A stretch of DNA of 64,000 bases, taken from the IMG/VR virus record IMGVR_UViG_3300046804_004438, positions 1 through 64,000 of that record; one strand, given 5' to 3'. The position numbers and the translations under genes are program-made. Position 1 is the stretch's first letter. Every line of letters starts with the position of its first letter. This document shows, in pieces, positions 55,806-61,988 of the stretch. The notes under the pieces are model-generated. The model made no database searches, was not told the DNA's origin, and was given only the letters and a program-made list of their open reading frames with translations. This DNA is from a virus.

Positions 55806-55849
55806 CACTGTGCCTTGTAAGAGGGCATATAATATTATTTATCATTATT

Positions 55850-56242
55850 TTAAACGCTCTCTATGATTACCGAGGCAATTGCGAGGTCTTTTTCATCTGA
55901 TATTGACAATTGAATATTATATGTTTTATCTTTACCTACTAAAAGAATTAATTTAGTTAGAGCCTGATTCTTTAAAACTAGTATAGGCATTCCGTTGTCA
56001 TAGTTTTTAACTGTAATGTCTGTAGGAACAACATCGACAAAACCTGTACCAAGAGCCTTGACAAATGCTTCTTTTGCTGCATACCTTTTTGCATAAAAAG
56101 CTGCTGGTTTCATCAAACCAGCAGCCTCAGCTTGTTCTTCTTTTGTAAAGATGGTGTCTATAAATTTCTGGCCATACACACTACCAATTGATTCTTGAAA
56201 TCTACTGATCGTGCAAATATCGACACCATGACCAACAATCAT
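55850..56242 (-). CDS. acpS: Holo-[acyl-carrier-protein] synthase
   Basis: 130 residues, the usual AcpS length. GHGVDICTISRF contains Asp8 and FYAKRYAAKEAFVKALGTGF contains Glu58, the two magnesium ligands of the AcpS family; GMPILVL and IQLSISDEKDLAIASVII complete the fold. It transfers 4'-phosphopantetheine from CoA to the ACP serine. The phage also encodes an ACP with that serine about 4.8 kb away, so the phage ACP need not depend on the host enzyme. It overlaps the 366-aa gene by four bases. Confidence 0.92.
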   Translation of the reverse strand: MIVGHGVDICTISRFQESIGSVYGQKFIDTIFTKEEQAEAAGLMKPAAFYAKRYAAKEAFVKALGTGFVDVVPTDITVKNYDNGMPILVLKNQALTKLILLVGKDKTYNIQLSISDEKDLAIASVIIESV

Positions 56243-57339
56243 TTGACTACTCTCAGCAGGATAATGTTTGGATTAATACGGTCAGAGAATGCAGCAGGCT
56301 CTGACTTGATCTCATCCATCAACTTACGGAGAACAATTTTGCCACCTGACAGAACAGTCTTAACATATTGTTCTGGCTTACGACCAATACGTTTTGTCAA
56401 GGAAGTATCGCTATCATAGCCATCAATGCTAGAGCGGTGTACACTGAGCCCACTATGGCCACGAGCACGGAACACGCTAAGAGTTTTAGACTTAGTGTTA
56501 AACGTCCATAATTCTTGAGCGCCGATAACCGTTGCGGGGTCACACGATTGTAATTTATACTCATTGCTTTCTTTCTGATATTGAAAATGTTTCAACAGTT
56601 TCTCAGTAGTAGGAGCTTTCTTCTTACGAGGTGCGCGAGCCTTCTTTACATTGCCTGCAAAGCGTTCACAATCCTCAATAAGTTTTAGTACATAACCAAG
56701 TTTTTGCTTGAGTTCATTCTTCGTGTAGTGTTGGTAGCCTTCGTTATCTTCTGTTAATGCATACACATATTCATCACGTAATGGCTTATAAAATTCTGCA
56801 ATCTTCCCTGCATGCATTGCAGGAATCTGATTCTTCTGCAGCCATTCATAGATATTAACAATCTCACCAGAATCAAGAATAGCCTCGACATCTCCAATGA
56901 TATCAGAAACTCGTTCTCTTACTCGTTCCTGAATAGAAGGTTTGTTCTTAGGCTCTTCTGGTTTCTTTTCTTGCTCTACATGGTTTGTGGCATTCTTGAT
57001 AGTATCAACAACACGCTGCAGATCTTTAGAATCTAACTGCTGCTTGTTGTTAGTAGCAATCCTACAAAGCCATGCAGATGTGAGAGGTATAAACTTCTCA
57101 GGGATGTGATCAATCATCTTGATTAGCTGCTTGTCACCTGTGAAGTAATCCTTAAGATAGGTACGAGCCTCCTCGTTCTCACACATAGTGTTATACCACG
57201 TGAAAGCCTTTATCATGTCAATCTTGGACTGTATGTTCTTTGGCTCATCACCAAGATATTTCCAGTTAACAAGATAGGTCTCGCTCTTTGTGGAGCGCTT
57301 GACCTTCTTTGTTTTTACTTTAAGTAAGGATTTAGCCAT
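56239..57339 (-). CDS. Conserved protein of marine T4-like phages, unknown function
   Basis: 366 residues. VKTKKVKRSTKSETYLVNWK opens a Lys-rich N-terminus; residues about 40-115 are helical (MIKAFTWYNTMCENEEARTYL); RAPRKKKAPTTEK around residue 235 is a basic hinge; the C-terminal domain (LWTFNTKSKTLSVFRARGHS ... LTKRIGRKPEQYVKTVLSGG) recalls proteins common in cyanophages. It may bind nucleic acid. The start overlaps the preceding gene by eight bases and the end overlaps acpS. Confidence 0.72.
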   Translation of the reverse strand: MAKSLLKVKTKKVKRSTKSETYLVNWKYLGDEPKNIQSKIDMIKAFTWYNTMCENEEARTYLKDYFTGDKQLIKMIDHIPEKFIPLTSAWLCRIATNNKQQLDSKDLQRVVDTIKNATNHVEQEKKPEEPKNKPSIQERVRERVSDIIGDVEAILDSGEIVNIYEWLQKNQIPAMHAGKIAEFYKPLRDEYVYALTEDNEGYQHYTKNELKQKLGYVLKLIEDCERFAGNVKKARAPRKKKAPTTEKLLKHFQYQKESNEYKLQSCDPATVIGAQELWTFNTKSKTLSVFRARGHSGLSVHRSSIDGYDSDTSLTKRIGRKPEQYVKTVLSGGKIVLRKLMDEIKSEPAAFSDRINPNIILLRVVK

Positions 57340-57592
57340 TCTTTGTCACATCAAATGTAAAGAGAGAAACATTACATGCACCTACACCTAAGTGATGTGC
57401 ATCATGATATTTCGAGAAGTATGTATCGTTCTCGACATCTAGCACCCAGCACTTGCCGTACGTCTCGACCATCCAATCGACAAACGAATCTAGTGCCTGT
57501 GAATCCTCTTCATCAAGATCACCCTCATCGCCGTTGATAAGGATAGGAGCCCAGTGTGTAGGAAGTTCAAAGTGATCGATCTCAATAGCCAT
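57332..57592 (-). CDS. Small acidic conserved protein (DUF6926-like)
   Basis: 86 residues. FELPTHWAPILINGDEGDLD, then FVDWMVETYG and YFSKYHDAHHLGVGACNVSLF match a small family found in phages and plasmids, which I recall as DUF6926-like; I am not sure of the number. The protein is strongly acidic in the middle, as are DNA mimics, but no activity is known. One-base overlap with the upstream gene. Confidence 0.7.
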   Translation of the reverse strand: MAIEIDHFELPTHWAPILINGDEGDLDEEDSQALDSFVDWMVETYGKCWVLDVENDTYFSKYHDAHHLGVGACNVSLFTFDVTKNG

Positions 57593-57807
57593 TAGTGTTG
57601 TCCTTCAAAATAACGAACATCTGCATCAGTTGTATAAGGATCCTTAATCAACTTGCCAATCAAAGCCTTCCTGAGACCATAGATCTGATCTAAGAATGCT
57701 TCTGCAAGACCATATTCCTCAGAATCAACAGCCTTGCTGTAGTTTTCCTCAATACAATCAAGAGCAAATCGAATCTGCTCAATTGTAAGTTCTGAATACT
57801 TGCTCAC
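57592..57807 (-). CDS. Small helical early protein, paralogue of the 63-aa protein at 58881
   Basis: 71 residues from a GTG start with GGAG eight bases upstream. The longer ATG form would start inside the promoter, so GTG is preferred. YSELTIEQIRFALDCIEENY resembles YSNLDIDQTRQLLDMYESIY of the plus-strand gene at 58881, and LRKALIGKL resembles TRYALKNKL there. Both start with GTG. Function unknown. Confidence 0.68.
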   Translation of the reverse strand: MSKYSELTIEQIRFALDCIEENYSKAVDSEEYGLAEAFLDQIYGLRKALIGKLIKDPYTTDADVRYFEGQH

Positions 57808-57834
57808 TTTTTCATCTCCACTCTTGATATTATT

Positions 57835-57863
57835 AATATATGATATTTTCATAAAAAAGACAA
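57835..57863 (-). promoter_or_regulatory. Early-type promoter, copy 1 of a repeated family (TTGTCT - 17 - TATATT)
   Basis: The minus strand reads TGTTGTCTTTTTTATGAAAA, then TATC and the -10 region, closely like the copies at 58280, 58375 and 58608. Drives the 71-aa gene and its followers. Confidence 0.62.
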
Positions 57864-57870
57864 CAGATAT

Positions 57871-57975
57871 TTAGTGCTTGTACAGATACAAACACAGCCA
57901 TAAAAACATAAGCCACGGAGTAGCCCATAACACAAAAACAAAAGTGGCCCAGATATTAAGAATAAGACGAAACAT
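57871..57975 (-). CDS. 34-residue membrane micro-protein
   Basis: MFRLILNIWATFVFVLWATP followed by more hydrophobic residues and a short charged end. Nearly the whole chain is hydrophobic and rich in Trp, Phe and Leu, as in a single membrane segment. A strong ribosome site AAGGAG lies six bases before the ATG, and a sigma70-type promoter is just upstream, so a real gene is likely despite its size. Function unknown. Confidence 0.62.
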   Translation of the reverse strand: MFRLILNIWATFVFVLWATPWLMFLWLCLYLYKH

Positions 57976-57995
57976 TGTTAACTCCTTATATTGTA

Positions 57996-58024
57996 ATAAT
58001 ACGATCTAAAGAAAATAAAGTCAA
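57996..58024 (-). promoter_or_regulatory. Sigma70-type promoter (TTGACT - 17 - TATTAT)
   Basis: TTGACT, a 17-base spacer and TATTAT on the minus strand, right after a terminator. It drives the 34-residue membrane protein. Confidence 0.7.
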
Positions 58025-58037
58025 CAATTTTTTTAAT

Positions 58038-58070
58038 AAAAGGGGAGAGTTTATTCTCTCCCCTTTTTTT
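58038..58070 (-). terminator. Rho-independent terminator
   Basis: GGGGAGAG / CTCTCCCC with a 6-base loop, flanked by A and T runs on both sides, so it can stop transcription in both directions. It follows the 60-aa gene on the minus strand and separates it from the next promoter. Confidence 0.82.
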
Positions 58071-58074
58071 GTTT

Positions 58075-58257
58075 TTATGAATTAAGAGAAGGATGTAGAG
58101 GGAAGGATTGAGGATAGTAGTGAGTGTAGTAGTTTATTAGATTTTGGTAGTTAATATTATATGGAAGATTATATGTTTGAAGTTGTTGTAAGAATTGTAT
58201 TTTTTGTTGGATTGTGTTAAGGGATTGGAATGTTGAGTAGATATAATTGAGGTCCAT
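58075..58257 (-). CDS. Small polar early protein
   Basis: 60 residues, rich in Tyr, Asn, Gln and Leu (QQKIQFLQQLQTYNLPYNIN). No domain is recognisable. AAAGGAG lies seven bases before the ATG, a copy of the repeated promoter is upstream and a strong terminator follows, so it is a self-contained single-gene unit. The composition resembles fast-changing host-takeover proteins, but function is unknown. Confidence 0.65.
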   Translation of the reverse strand: MDLNYIYSTFQSLNTIQQKIQFLQQLQTYNLPYNINYQNLINYYTHYYPQSFPLHPSLNS

Positions 58258-58279
58258 TTCAGTTCTCCTTTACCTTTAT

Positions 58280-58308
58280 AATATCCGATATTTTAATAAA
58301 AAAGGCAA
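58280..58308 (-). promoter_or_regulatory. Early-type promoter, copy 2 (TTGCCT - 17 - GATATT)
   Basis: The minus strand reads GTTGCCTTTTTTATTAAAAT followed by ATCGGATATTATAAAG. An alternative -10, TATTAT, lies two bases further on. Divergent from copy 3. Confidence 0.62.
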
Positions 58309-58321
58309 CAATTAATTTTTC

Positions 58322-58361
58322 GTGTAAAATCAAGAGGTTAGCTAACCCTTTGAAAACACAC
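58322..58361. promoter_or_regulatory. 40-bp interrupted palindrome between divergent early promoters
   Basis: Symmetric blocks GTGT-n4-TCAA-n2-GGTTAG face CTAACC-n2-TTGA-n4-ACAC, with a perfect 12-bp centre GGTTAGCTAACC. 14 of 20 half-site positions match. It lies between promoter copies 2 and 3, where a dimeric regulator would control both directions. Confidence 0.6.
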
Positions 58362-58374
58362 AATTTTTTTTCTG

Positions 58375-58403
58375 TTGCCTTTTTTATGAAAATAACGGAT
58401 GAT
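58375..58403 (+). promoter_or_regulatory. Early-type promoter, copy 3 (TTGCCT - 17 - GATGAT)
   Basis: TGTTGCCTTTTTTATGAAAA followed by TAACGGATGATAATTATAG on the plus strand. Shares the GTTGCC, T-run, ATGAAAATA and CGGAT blocks with the other copies. Drives the 56-aa gene. Confidence 0.62.
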
Positions 58404-58433
58404 AATTATAGTGAAAAACAAAGAGATTTTCGT

Positions 58434-58604
58434 ATGAAAAACGCTAAAGATTACAACTATTTAGTAGAGATTGTTTTCAAGGATAAACGCAGGTTTGTCA
58501 GGAAAAATCTTACGAAAAAACAAGCGGTTACGGAGTACAATCGTTATCTGCGGGATATGTCTATTCTCCAGATTCAACAGGTTGGTTGGGAACTGCAAAA
58601 ATAA
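58434..58604 (+). CDS. Small basic early protein
   Basis: 56 residues from ATG; the longer open frame starts inside the promoter and is rejected. KNAKDYNYLVEIVFKDKRRF, then VRKNLTKKQAVTEYNRYLRD: a short beta strand pair followed by a helix, strongly basic. AAGAGAT precedes the start weakly. It could bind nucleic acid; function unknown. Confidence 0.6.
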   Translation: MKNAKDYNYLVEIVFKDKRRFVRKNLTKKQAVTEYNRYLRDMSILQIQQVGWELQK

Positions 58605-58607
58605 CTG

Positions 58608-58636
58608 TTGTATTTTTTATTAAAAAATCGGATATT
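58608..58636 (+). promoter_or_regulatory. Early-type promoter, copy 4 (TTGTAT - 17 - GATATT)
   Basis: TGTTGTATTTTTTATTAAAA followed by AATCGGATATTAATAATATG. Lies just after the 56-aa gene and drives the run of five small plus-strand genes. Confidence 0.62.
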
Positions 58637-58663
58637 AATAATATGAGCAATGGAGAGAAAAAT

Positions 58664-58888
58664 ATGACTGAGCAAGATTTTATGATGTATGGTGTCTCAA
58701 AACAGACTATTGAAAATGTGTATATCAATTCTGGTACAACTAAATTAGCTGGTATTGAAATGACTGTTATGGGTATTCTTTCAGATGCTCAGCATGTCTT
58801 GGAGCACGGTGATAGAGAAAGTGCTCGTAAGTATGTAAATATTGCTAAGTACATTCTTTCGGAAATGATGGAGCAGAAACGTGGTTAA
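58664..58888 (+). CDS. Small helical early protein
   Basis: 74 residues from the ATG preceded by GGAGA; an ATG 21 bases earlier is less well placed. The middle (GIEMTVMGILSDAQHVLEHG) and end (ARKYVNIAKYILSEMMEQK) are amphipathic helices. The layout resembles small conserved phage proteins that describe themselves only as hypothetical. First gene of a tight cluster; the next start lies within its last codons. Confidence 0.62.
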   Translation: MTEQDFMMYGVSKQTIENVYINSGTTKLAGIEMTVMGILSDAQHVLEHGDRESARKYVNIAKYILSEMMEQKRG

Positions 58889-59072
58889 TTATTCAAATCT
58901 AGATATCGACCAAACCCGTCAACTACTTGACATGTACGAAAGCATCTATTGCGTTGCTATGGATGCTGCTGTTGATAAAGATGATATTGAGTATGCAAGT
59001 TCAATCTACCGTAGCATACTCCTTACTCGTTACGCACTAAAAAATAAACTAGAGAAGCAGGAGCAAGCCTGA
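58881..59072 (+). CDS. Small helical early protein, paralogue of the protein at 57592
   Basis: 63 residues from a GTG start, GGAG eight bases upstream, overlapping the preceding gene by eight bases. YSNLDIDQTRQLLDMYESIY and LLTRYALKNKLE align with the 71-aa minus-strand protein. Acidic middle (DAAVDKDDIEYA). Function unknown. Confidence 0.65.
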   Translation: MVNYSNLDIDQTRQLLDMYESIYCVAMDAAVDKDDIEYASSIYRSILLTRYALKNKLEKQEQA

Positions 59073-59073
59073 T

Positions 59074-59295
59074 ATGAACACTATAGATTTGAAAGAATCT
59101 GAACAATATTTCTTTACGCATGGTAGTCGTATTCTTAATACTATCTATCCTAAACAATATGTGTTCTATAGTAAGAATCGTTCTTACATCACAAAGAAGA
59201 TCGATCAGAAGGTTGCTGATGGTTTCAAATTGAAATCACAAAGCGTCAACAGACCAGATGGTACAATCAGAGTTGTTATGGAGAGAAGCCAATGA
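59074..59295 (+). CDS. Small hypothetical early protein
   Basis: 73 residues, MNTIDLKESEQYFFTHGSRI, with basic/aromatic stretches (YVFYSKNRSYITKKIDQKVA) and a beta-like end (GTIRVVMERSQ). The gap to the previous gene is one base, and it overlaps the next by four (ATGA). No domain recognised. Confidence 0.62.
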   Translation: MNTIDLKESEQYFFTHGSRILNTIYPKQYVFYSKNRSYITKKIDQKVADGFKLKSQSVNRPDGTIRVVMERSQ

Positions 59296-59513
59296 AACAG
59301 ATCACTATACCTGTTACGTTCAATGTTTCCGACGAAGCTTATGATGCATATCATGGTTGCAGCTACATTCATTATCTTGAACAAGAACTTGCTGATATGA
59401 TGTTTGGCGCATTCCGTAAATTTGTGTTTATGGGTTCTGTTAATCAAGAGATTATCAAATTGGCAGAAGATATGAACAAGCAATTTGAGGAAATGGAAAA
59501 AGAGTATGCTTGA
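59292..59513 (+). CDS. Small hypothetical early protein
   Basis: 73 residues. The N-terminus is a beta strand (MKQITIPVTFNVSDEAYDAY) and the rest helical, ending in a charged helix (KLAEDMNKQFEEMEKEYA). Coupled to the preceding gene by an ATGA overlap. No domain recognised. Confidence 0.62.
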   Translation: MKQITIPVTFNVSDEAYDAYHGCSYIHYLEQELADMMFGAFRKFVFMGSVNQEIIKLAEDMNKQFEEMEKEYA

Positions 59514-59697
59514 TATCAAGCTTCTACTACAACAAACATTAGATTCTGCAAAGAAGCTAGCAGAAGAACCTATGCCTGATTGGTATAATATACACGATTA
59601 TTCTTCTGGATTTTATTACGGAAGAAAGTCTGCTGCTCAGGATAAAATTGATTTGATAGAAGAAATTCTCAATCAATTAGACAAGAGATCTGAGTAA
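59506..59697 (+). CDS. Small hypothetical early protein, last of the plus-strand cluster
   Basis: 63 residues from an ATG inside the end of the previous gene (a TTG 21 bases earlier is less likely). LLLQQTLDSAKKLAEEP, then DYSSGFYYGRKSAAQDKIDL and a helical end. The YYGRKSAAQDKI motif is the only distinctive feature. It runs 21 bases into the end of the convergent glycosyltransferase gene. Confidence 0.6.
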   Translation: MLDIKLLLQQTLDSAKKLAEEPMPDWYNIHDYSSGFYYGRKSAAQDKIDLIEEILNQLDKRSE

Positions 59698-60606
59698 CCC
59701 TTCCCATTCGCCTTTTCTTCTATCCCAGCTATAGAAGTAATCATAATAACTTTTTTGGAAACCAAGGTAAGGATCTTCTTTACCTTGGTTGTTTCTTATT
59801 GTATTGATTGCATGCTCAAGAGTATGAGCAAACTGCACGGCATGTGCGTTCTTATTTTCTGTCCATGGATACATCATTGCAAAATTAGCACATGTCTCGG
59901 GGAGTGCTGCATAGTTAGGACACACGACTAGATTCATTGCTGACATTGCTTCAATTACAGAAAGACAACTCGTCTCTGGCCAGATAGATGGGTATGCATA
60001 GATGTGAGACTTCTTTAGTGCTTCTCTTACTTGTTCGTTAGGAACTGCACCATGATACGTTATCTGAGGATGCTGCTTACAACGTTCAAATAATTGTCTG
60101 TATGGTTCATCTCTCTGTTCCCATCCATATATGCTAAACGAAGAATATACATCAAGGTGAATATCTTTATACTTCTGTGCGAGCTCATGAAACACGGGAA
60201 CAAGTATTTCTAGACCACGATGTGGTGTAGTATGGTATATCAGATTGATTGTATCATCATATTGTTTTGTTTCAATGTCAATTGGATAAATTGCATTCTT
60301 GATCACAACGGATTCAGAATAAGGAAGACCAGATGCAAGATTATAAAATTGCATCTGCCAATCTGATACACAAACAATCTTGTCAAATCTTTTACGTAGG
60401 TTGGGATCTTTGATATGTTCTGATTCTGGATCAACAGGTAGATCGTGCAACCAGAGAATCTTTTTCTTGTCTGGATCTAGATCTCTGACTCGTGATGGTA
60501 TGATCTGAAACTTTTCCAAAAGATCAGCAGGCAGTGAACTGTGAAGACGTTCCTGCATAAGCTCTGTGCCACCACGAGCATTTTTACTTAATTCATTTTT
60601 TTCCAT
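59677..60606 (-). CDS. GT4-type glycosyltransferase
   Basis: 309 residues. NARGGTELMQERLH near the start is the nucleotide-sugar-loop motif of GT-B enzymes; KILWLHDLPVDPES and KIVCVSDWQMQFY follow, and YAYPSIWPETSCLSVIEAMS is the GT4 donor-site signature with the conserved Glu. Short for GT4 (usually 350-400), the N-terminal domain being reduced. It could modify phage DNA, virion proteins or host glycans. Convergent with the early plus-strand cluster. Confidence 0.85.
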   Translation of the reverse strand: MEKNELSKNARGGTELMQERLHSSLPADLLEKFQIIPSRVRDLDPDKKKILWLHDLPVDPESEHIKDPNLRKRFDKIVCVSDWQMQFYNLASGLPYSESVVIKNAIYPIDIETKQYDDTINLIYHTTPHRGLEILVPVFHELAQKYKDIHLDVYSSFSIYGWEQRDEPYRQLFERCKQHPQITYHGAVPNEQVREALKKSHIYAYPSIWPETSCLSVIEAMSAMNLVVCPNYAALPETCANFAMMYPWTENKNAHAVQFAHTLEHAINTIRNNQGKEDPYLGFQKSYYDYFYSWDRRKGEWEGLLRSLV

Positions 60607-60630
60607 AACAAAATACTCATAATATAAAAA

Positions 60631-60969
60631 TCAATCTTTAGGTTTAAAGATCTTACCTGGTAGTTTCAATTCAACTTTTTCATCTTGCAAACCAATCAAT
60701 AGATGGGCAGCAAATGATAATATACTCCAAGCACTAAATCCTACAGCTACTGAAGCTGCTATAAGATTATCTGATGATAAATTCCAGTGTAGCCACTCTA
60801 AGAGTACTGGTGCAAATACGATTGCAGCCATAACACTCAGACCTGATCTAATTGCCGCATCCCAAACATTTTGAGGTCTATAGAACGCCATAAACGACAC
60901 CCCACCTATTAGCCCACCTAGACCGGTCATCATCTTGACCATCAACGGTGTTGAAATTGGATCTGACAT
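60631..60969 (-). CDS. Small multi-span membrane protein, possibly holin-like
   Basis: 112 residues from the ATG with AGGA seven bases upstream; a TTG extension is less likely. Three probable membrane segments: about 12-27 (MTGLGGLIGGVSFMAF), 38-56 (SGLSVMAAIVFAPVLLEWL) and 68-90 (LIAASVAVGFSAWSILSFAA), then a charged tail (LQDEKVELKLPGKIFKPKD). Size and layout suit a class I holin, but no lysis gene is adjacent and other membrane roles are possible. A CATAAATA late box lies 36 bp upstream. Confidence 0.6.
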   Translation of the reverse strand: MSDPISTPLMVKMMTGLGGLIGGVSFMAFYRPQNVWDAAIRSGLSVMAAIVFAPVLLEWLHWNLSSDNLIAASVAVGFSAWSILSFAAHLLIGLQDEKVELKLPGKIFKPKD

Positions 60970-61003
60970 TAGTATTCCTGACAATGTATAAAAACTAATG
61001 CTT

Positions 61004-61261
61004 TTATTTATGAATACTAATTATTGAATCATAGCGAAATGAACGCCAAGAATCCTTTTCAACATCCCAAACTGATAAAATATTATCATTTATTTTCTTT
61101 TCACGATCAGTTTTTTTCTCGTGAGGTCTTACGATATGCTCCATAAGAGTACATTTCATATCACGTTCTGATCCATCTGTCTTTGTAAACTTAACGTTGA
61201 CAATTCCAGATTGTAACATATGAACGATAGTAGATTTAGAAAGCTCCGTCACCGTGTCCAC
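61004..61261 (-). CDS. Small DUF2693-like protein
   Basis: 85 residues from a GTG start with AGGAG seven bases upstream; the TTG start 15 bases earlier would include the ribosome site. STIVHMLQSGIVNVKFTKTD, RDMKCTLMEHIV and SVWDVEKDSWRSFRYDSI follow the pattern L..G.v.V.FtK.dG..R.m.CTL ... vWDve...wRsFr.dsi of a small beta family in phages, as I recall DUF2693. Function unknown. It overlaps the glutaredoxin gene by 26 bases. Confidence 0.78.
   Translation of the reverse strand: MDTVTELSKSTIVHMLQSGIVNVKFTKTDGSERDMKCTLMEHIVRPHEKKTDREKKINDNILSVWDVEKDSWRSFRYDSIISIHK
61005..61012 (-). promoter_or_regulatory. Possible T4-type late promoter (CATAAATA)
   Basis: Minus-strand CATAAATA, 36 bp before the ATG of the membrane protein and inside the last codons of the DUF2693-like gene. 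It would express the membrane protein and glycosyltransferase late. Confidence 0.5.
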
Positions 61262-61487
61262 CTGCTGTCTCCTCAAGATAAACTTTCAACTCTTCATAAC
61301 CACCAATACGCTTACCATCAACAGCAACAATTGGAACAGTTCTTACACCCGGGAACATCTCAGTGAGTTCTGTAATACCAATATCTTCACCTACTGTAAG
61401 ATATCGATAATTAATTCCACGTTCGTTGAGTAACTGTTTTGCAGCTACACACCAATTACAATTTAGTTTACCATATACTTCAATCAT
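61236..61487 (-). CDS. grx: Glutaredoxin
   Basis: 83 residues. The active site is Cys10-Asn-Trp-Cys13, followed by AKQLLNERGINYRYLTVGED, the cis-Pro loop VRTVPIVAVDG, and RIGGYEELKVYL. This is a dithiol glutaredoxin of standard length, likely the electron donor for the phage ribonucleotide reductase encoded 2 kb away. It overlaps genes on both sides. Confidence 0.92.
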   Translation of the reverse strand: MIEVYGKLNCNWCVAAKQLLNERGINYRYLTVGEDIGITELTEMFPGVRTVPIVAVDGKRIGGYEELKVYLEETAGGHGDGAF

Positions 61488-61761
61488 TTGACATCCTTAT
61501 TCCCATGTCCTTGTCTGATCTCTTCCATGGACCAAATGCAGCAGGATGATTACCTTCAACTCTAATAAAAGGCTTGTTTGTTTCATTCTTGTTTGGGTTA
61601 GGAATAGTGACCATAGTCTTCTTTCCTCTTGCCCATTGCTTAAGCTGATTCAAAAGTTTATCAGTATAACTATGATCTTTTCTCATAGCCTTTACAGTCT
61701 CTTTTGATACACTACCATACTTACCTTTAGAAACGTATGTCTTTCTTTTCTTGGCTGCCAT
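61480..61761 (-). CDS. Small basic hypothetical protein
   Basis: 93 residues from the ATG with AGGA nine bases upstream. The N-terminus is strongly basic (AAKKRKTYVSKGKYGSVSK), the middle has LLNQLKQWARGKKTMVTIP, and the end WKRSDKDMGIRMSND. I recall similar Lys-rich proteins in marine phages beside glutaredoxin, but no function. Confidence 0.65.
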   Translation of the reverse strand: MAAKKRKTYVSKGKYGSVSKETVKAMRKDHSYTDKLLNQLKQWARGKKTMVTIPNPNKNETNKPFIRVEGNHPAAFGPWKRSDKDMGIRMSND

Positions 61762-61763
61762 AA

Positions 61764-61988
61764 TCAATCATCCTCTGATACATCAATAATCTTTTTTTCA
61801 ATAACACTCATACAAGCAATACACTTAAAGTAAACCATACTTGCTTGAGGGTTTCTACCATTTAATGCAAAATTTGTGAGAACTAAGGATCTGTTACCTG
61901 AACCACATTTAGGACAATTACCTACTACTACAGGTACATTACTACCCTGTTCAGCACAGACCCTTATTTGTTCATCACTTCTTTGCAT
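61764..61988 (-). CDS. Small zinc-ribbon protein
   Basis: 74 residues from an internal ATG; the longer open frame upstream is an out-of-frame shadow of the Lys-rich gene. Two CxxC knuckles (NCPKCGSG and KCIACMSV) 38 residues apart give a zinc ribbon. RSLVLTNFALNGRNPQASMV lies between. Such ribbons often bind nucleic acid or RNA polymerase, but this one is too short to place. It overlaps the upstream gene by 14 bases. Confidence 0.7.
   Translation of the reverse strand: MQRSDEQIRVCAEQGSNVPVVVGNCPKCGSGNRSLVLTNFALNGRNPQASMVYFKCIACMSVIEKKIIDVSEDD

Noticed and set aside
55836-55843. Minus-strand GATAAATA before the 117-aa gene
   Set aside because: One mismatch to the late box, but a late start would be odd for a gene in the replication cluster, and AT-rich DNA gives such matches by chance. 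Mentioned only in the gene entry.
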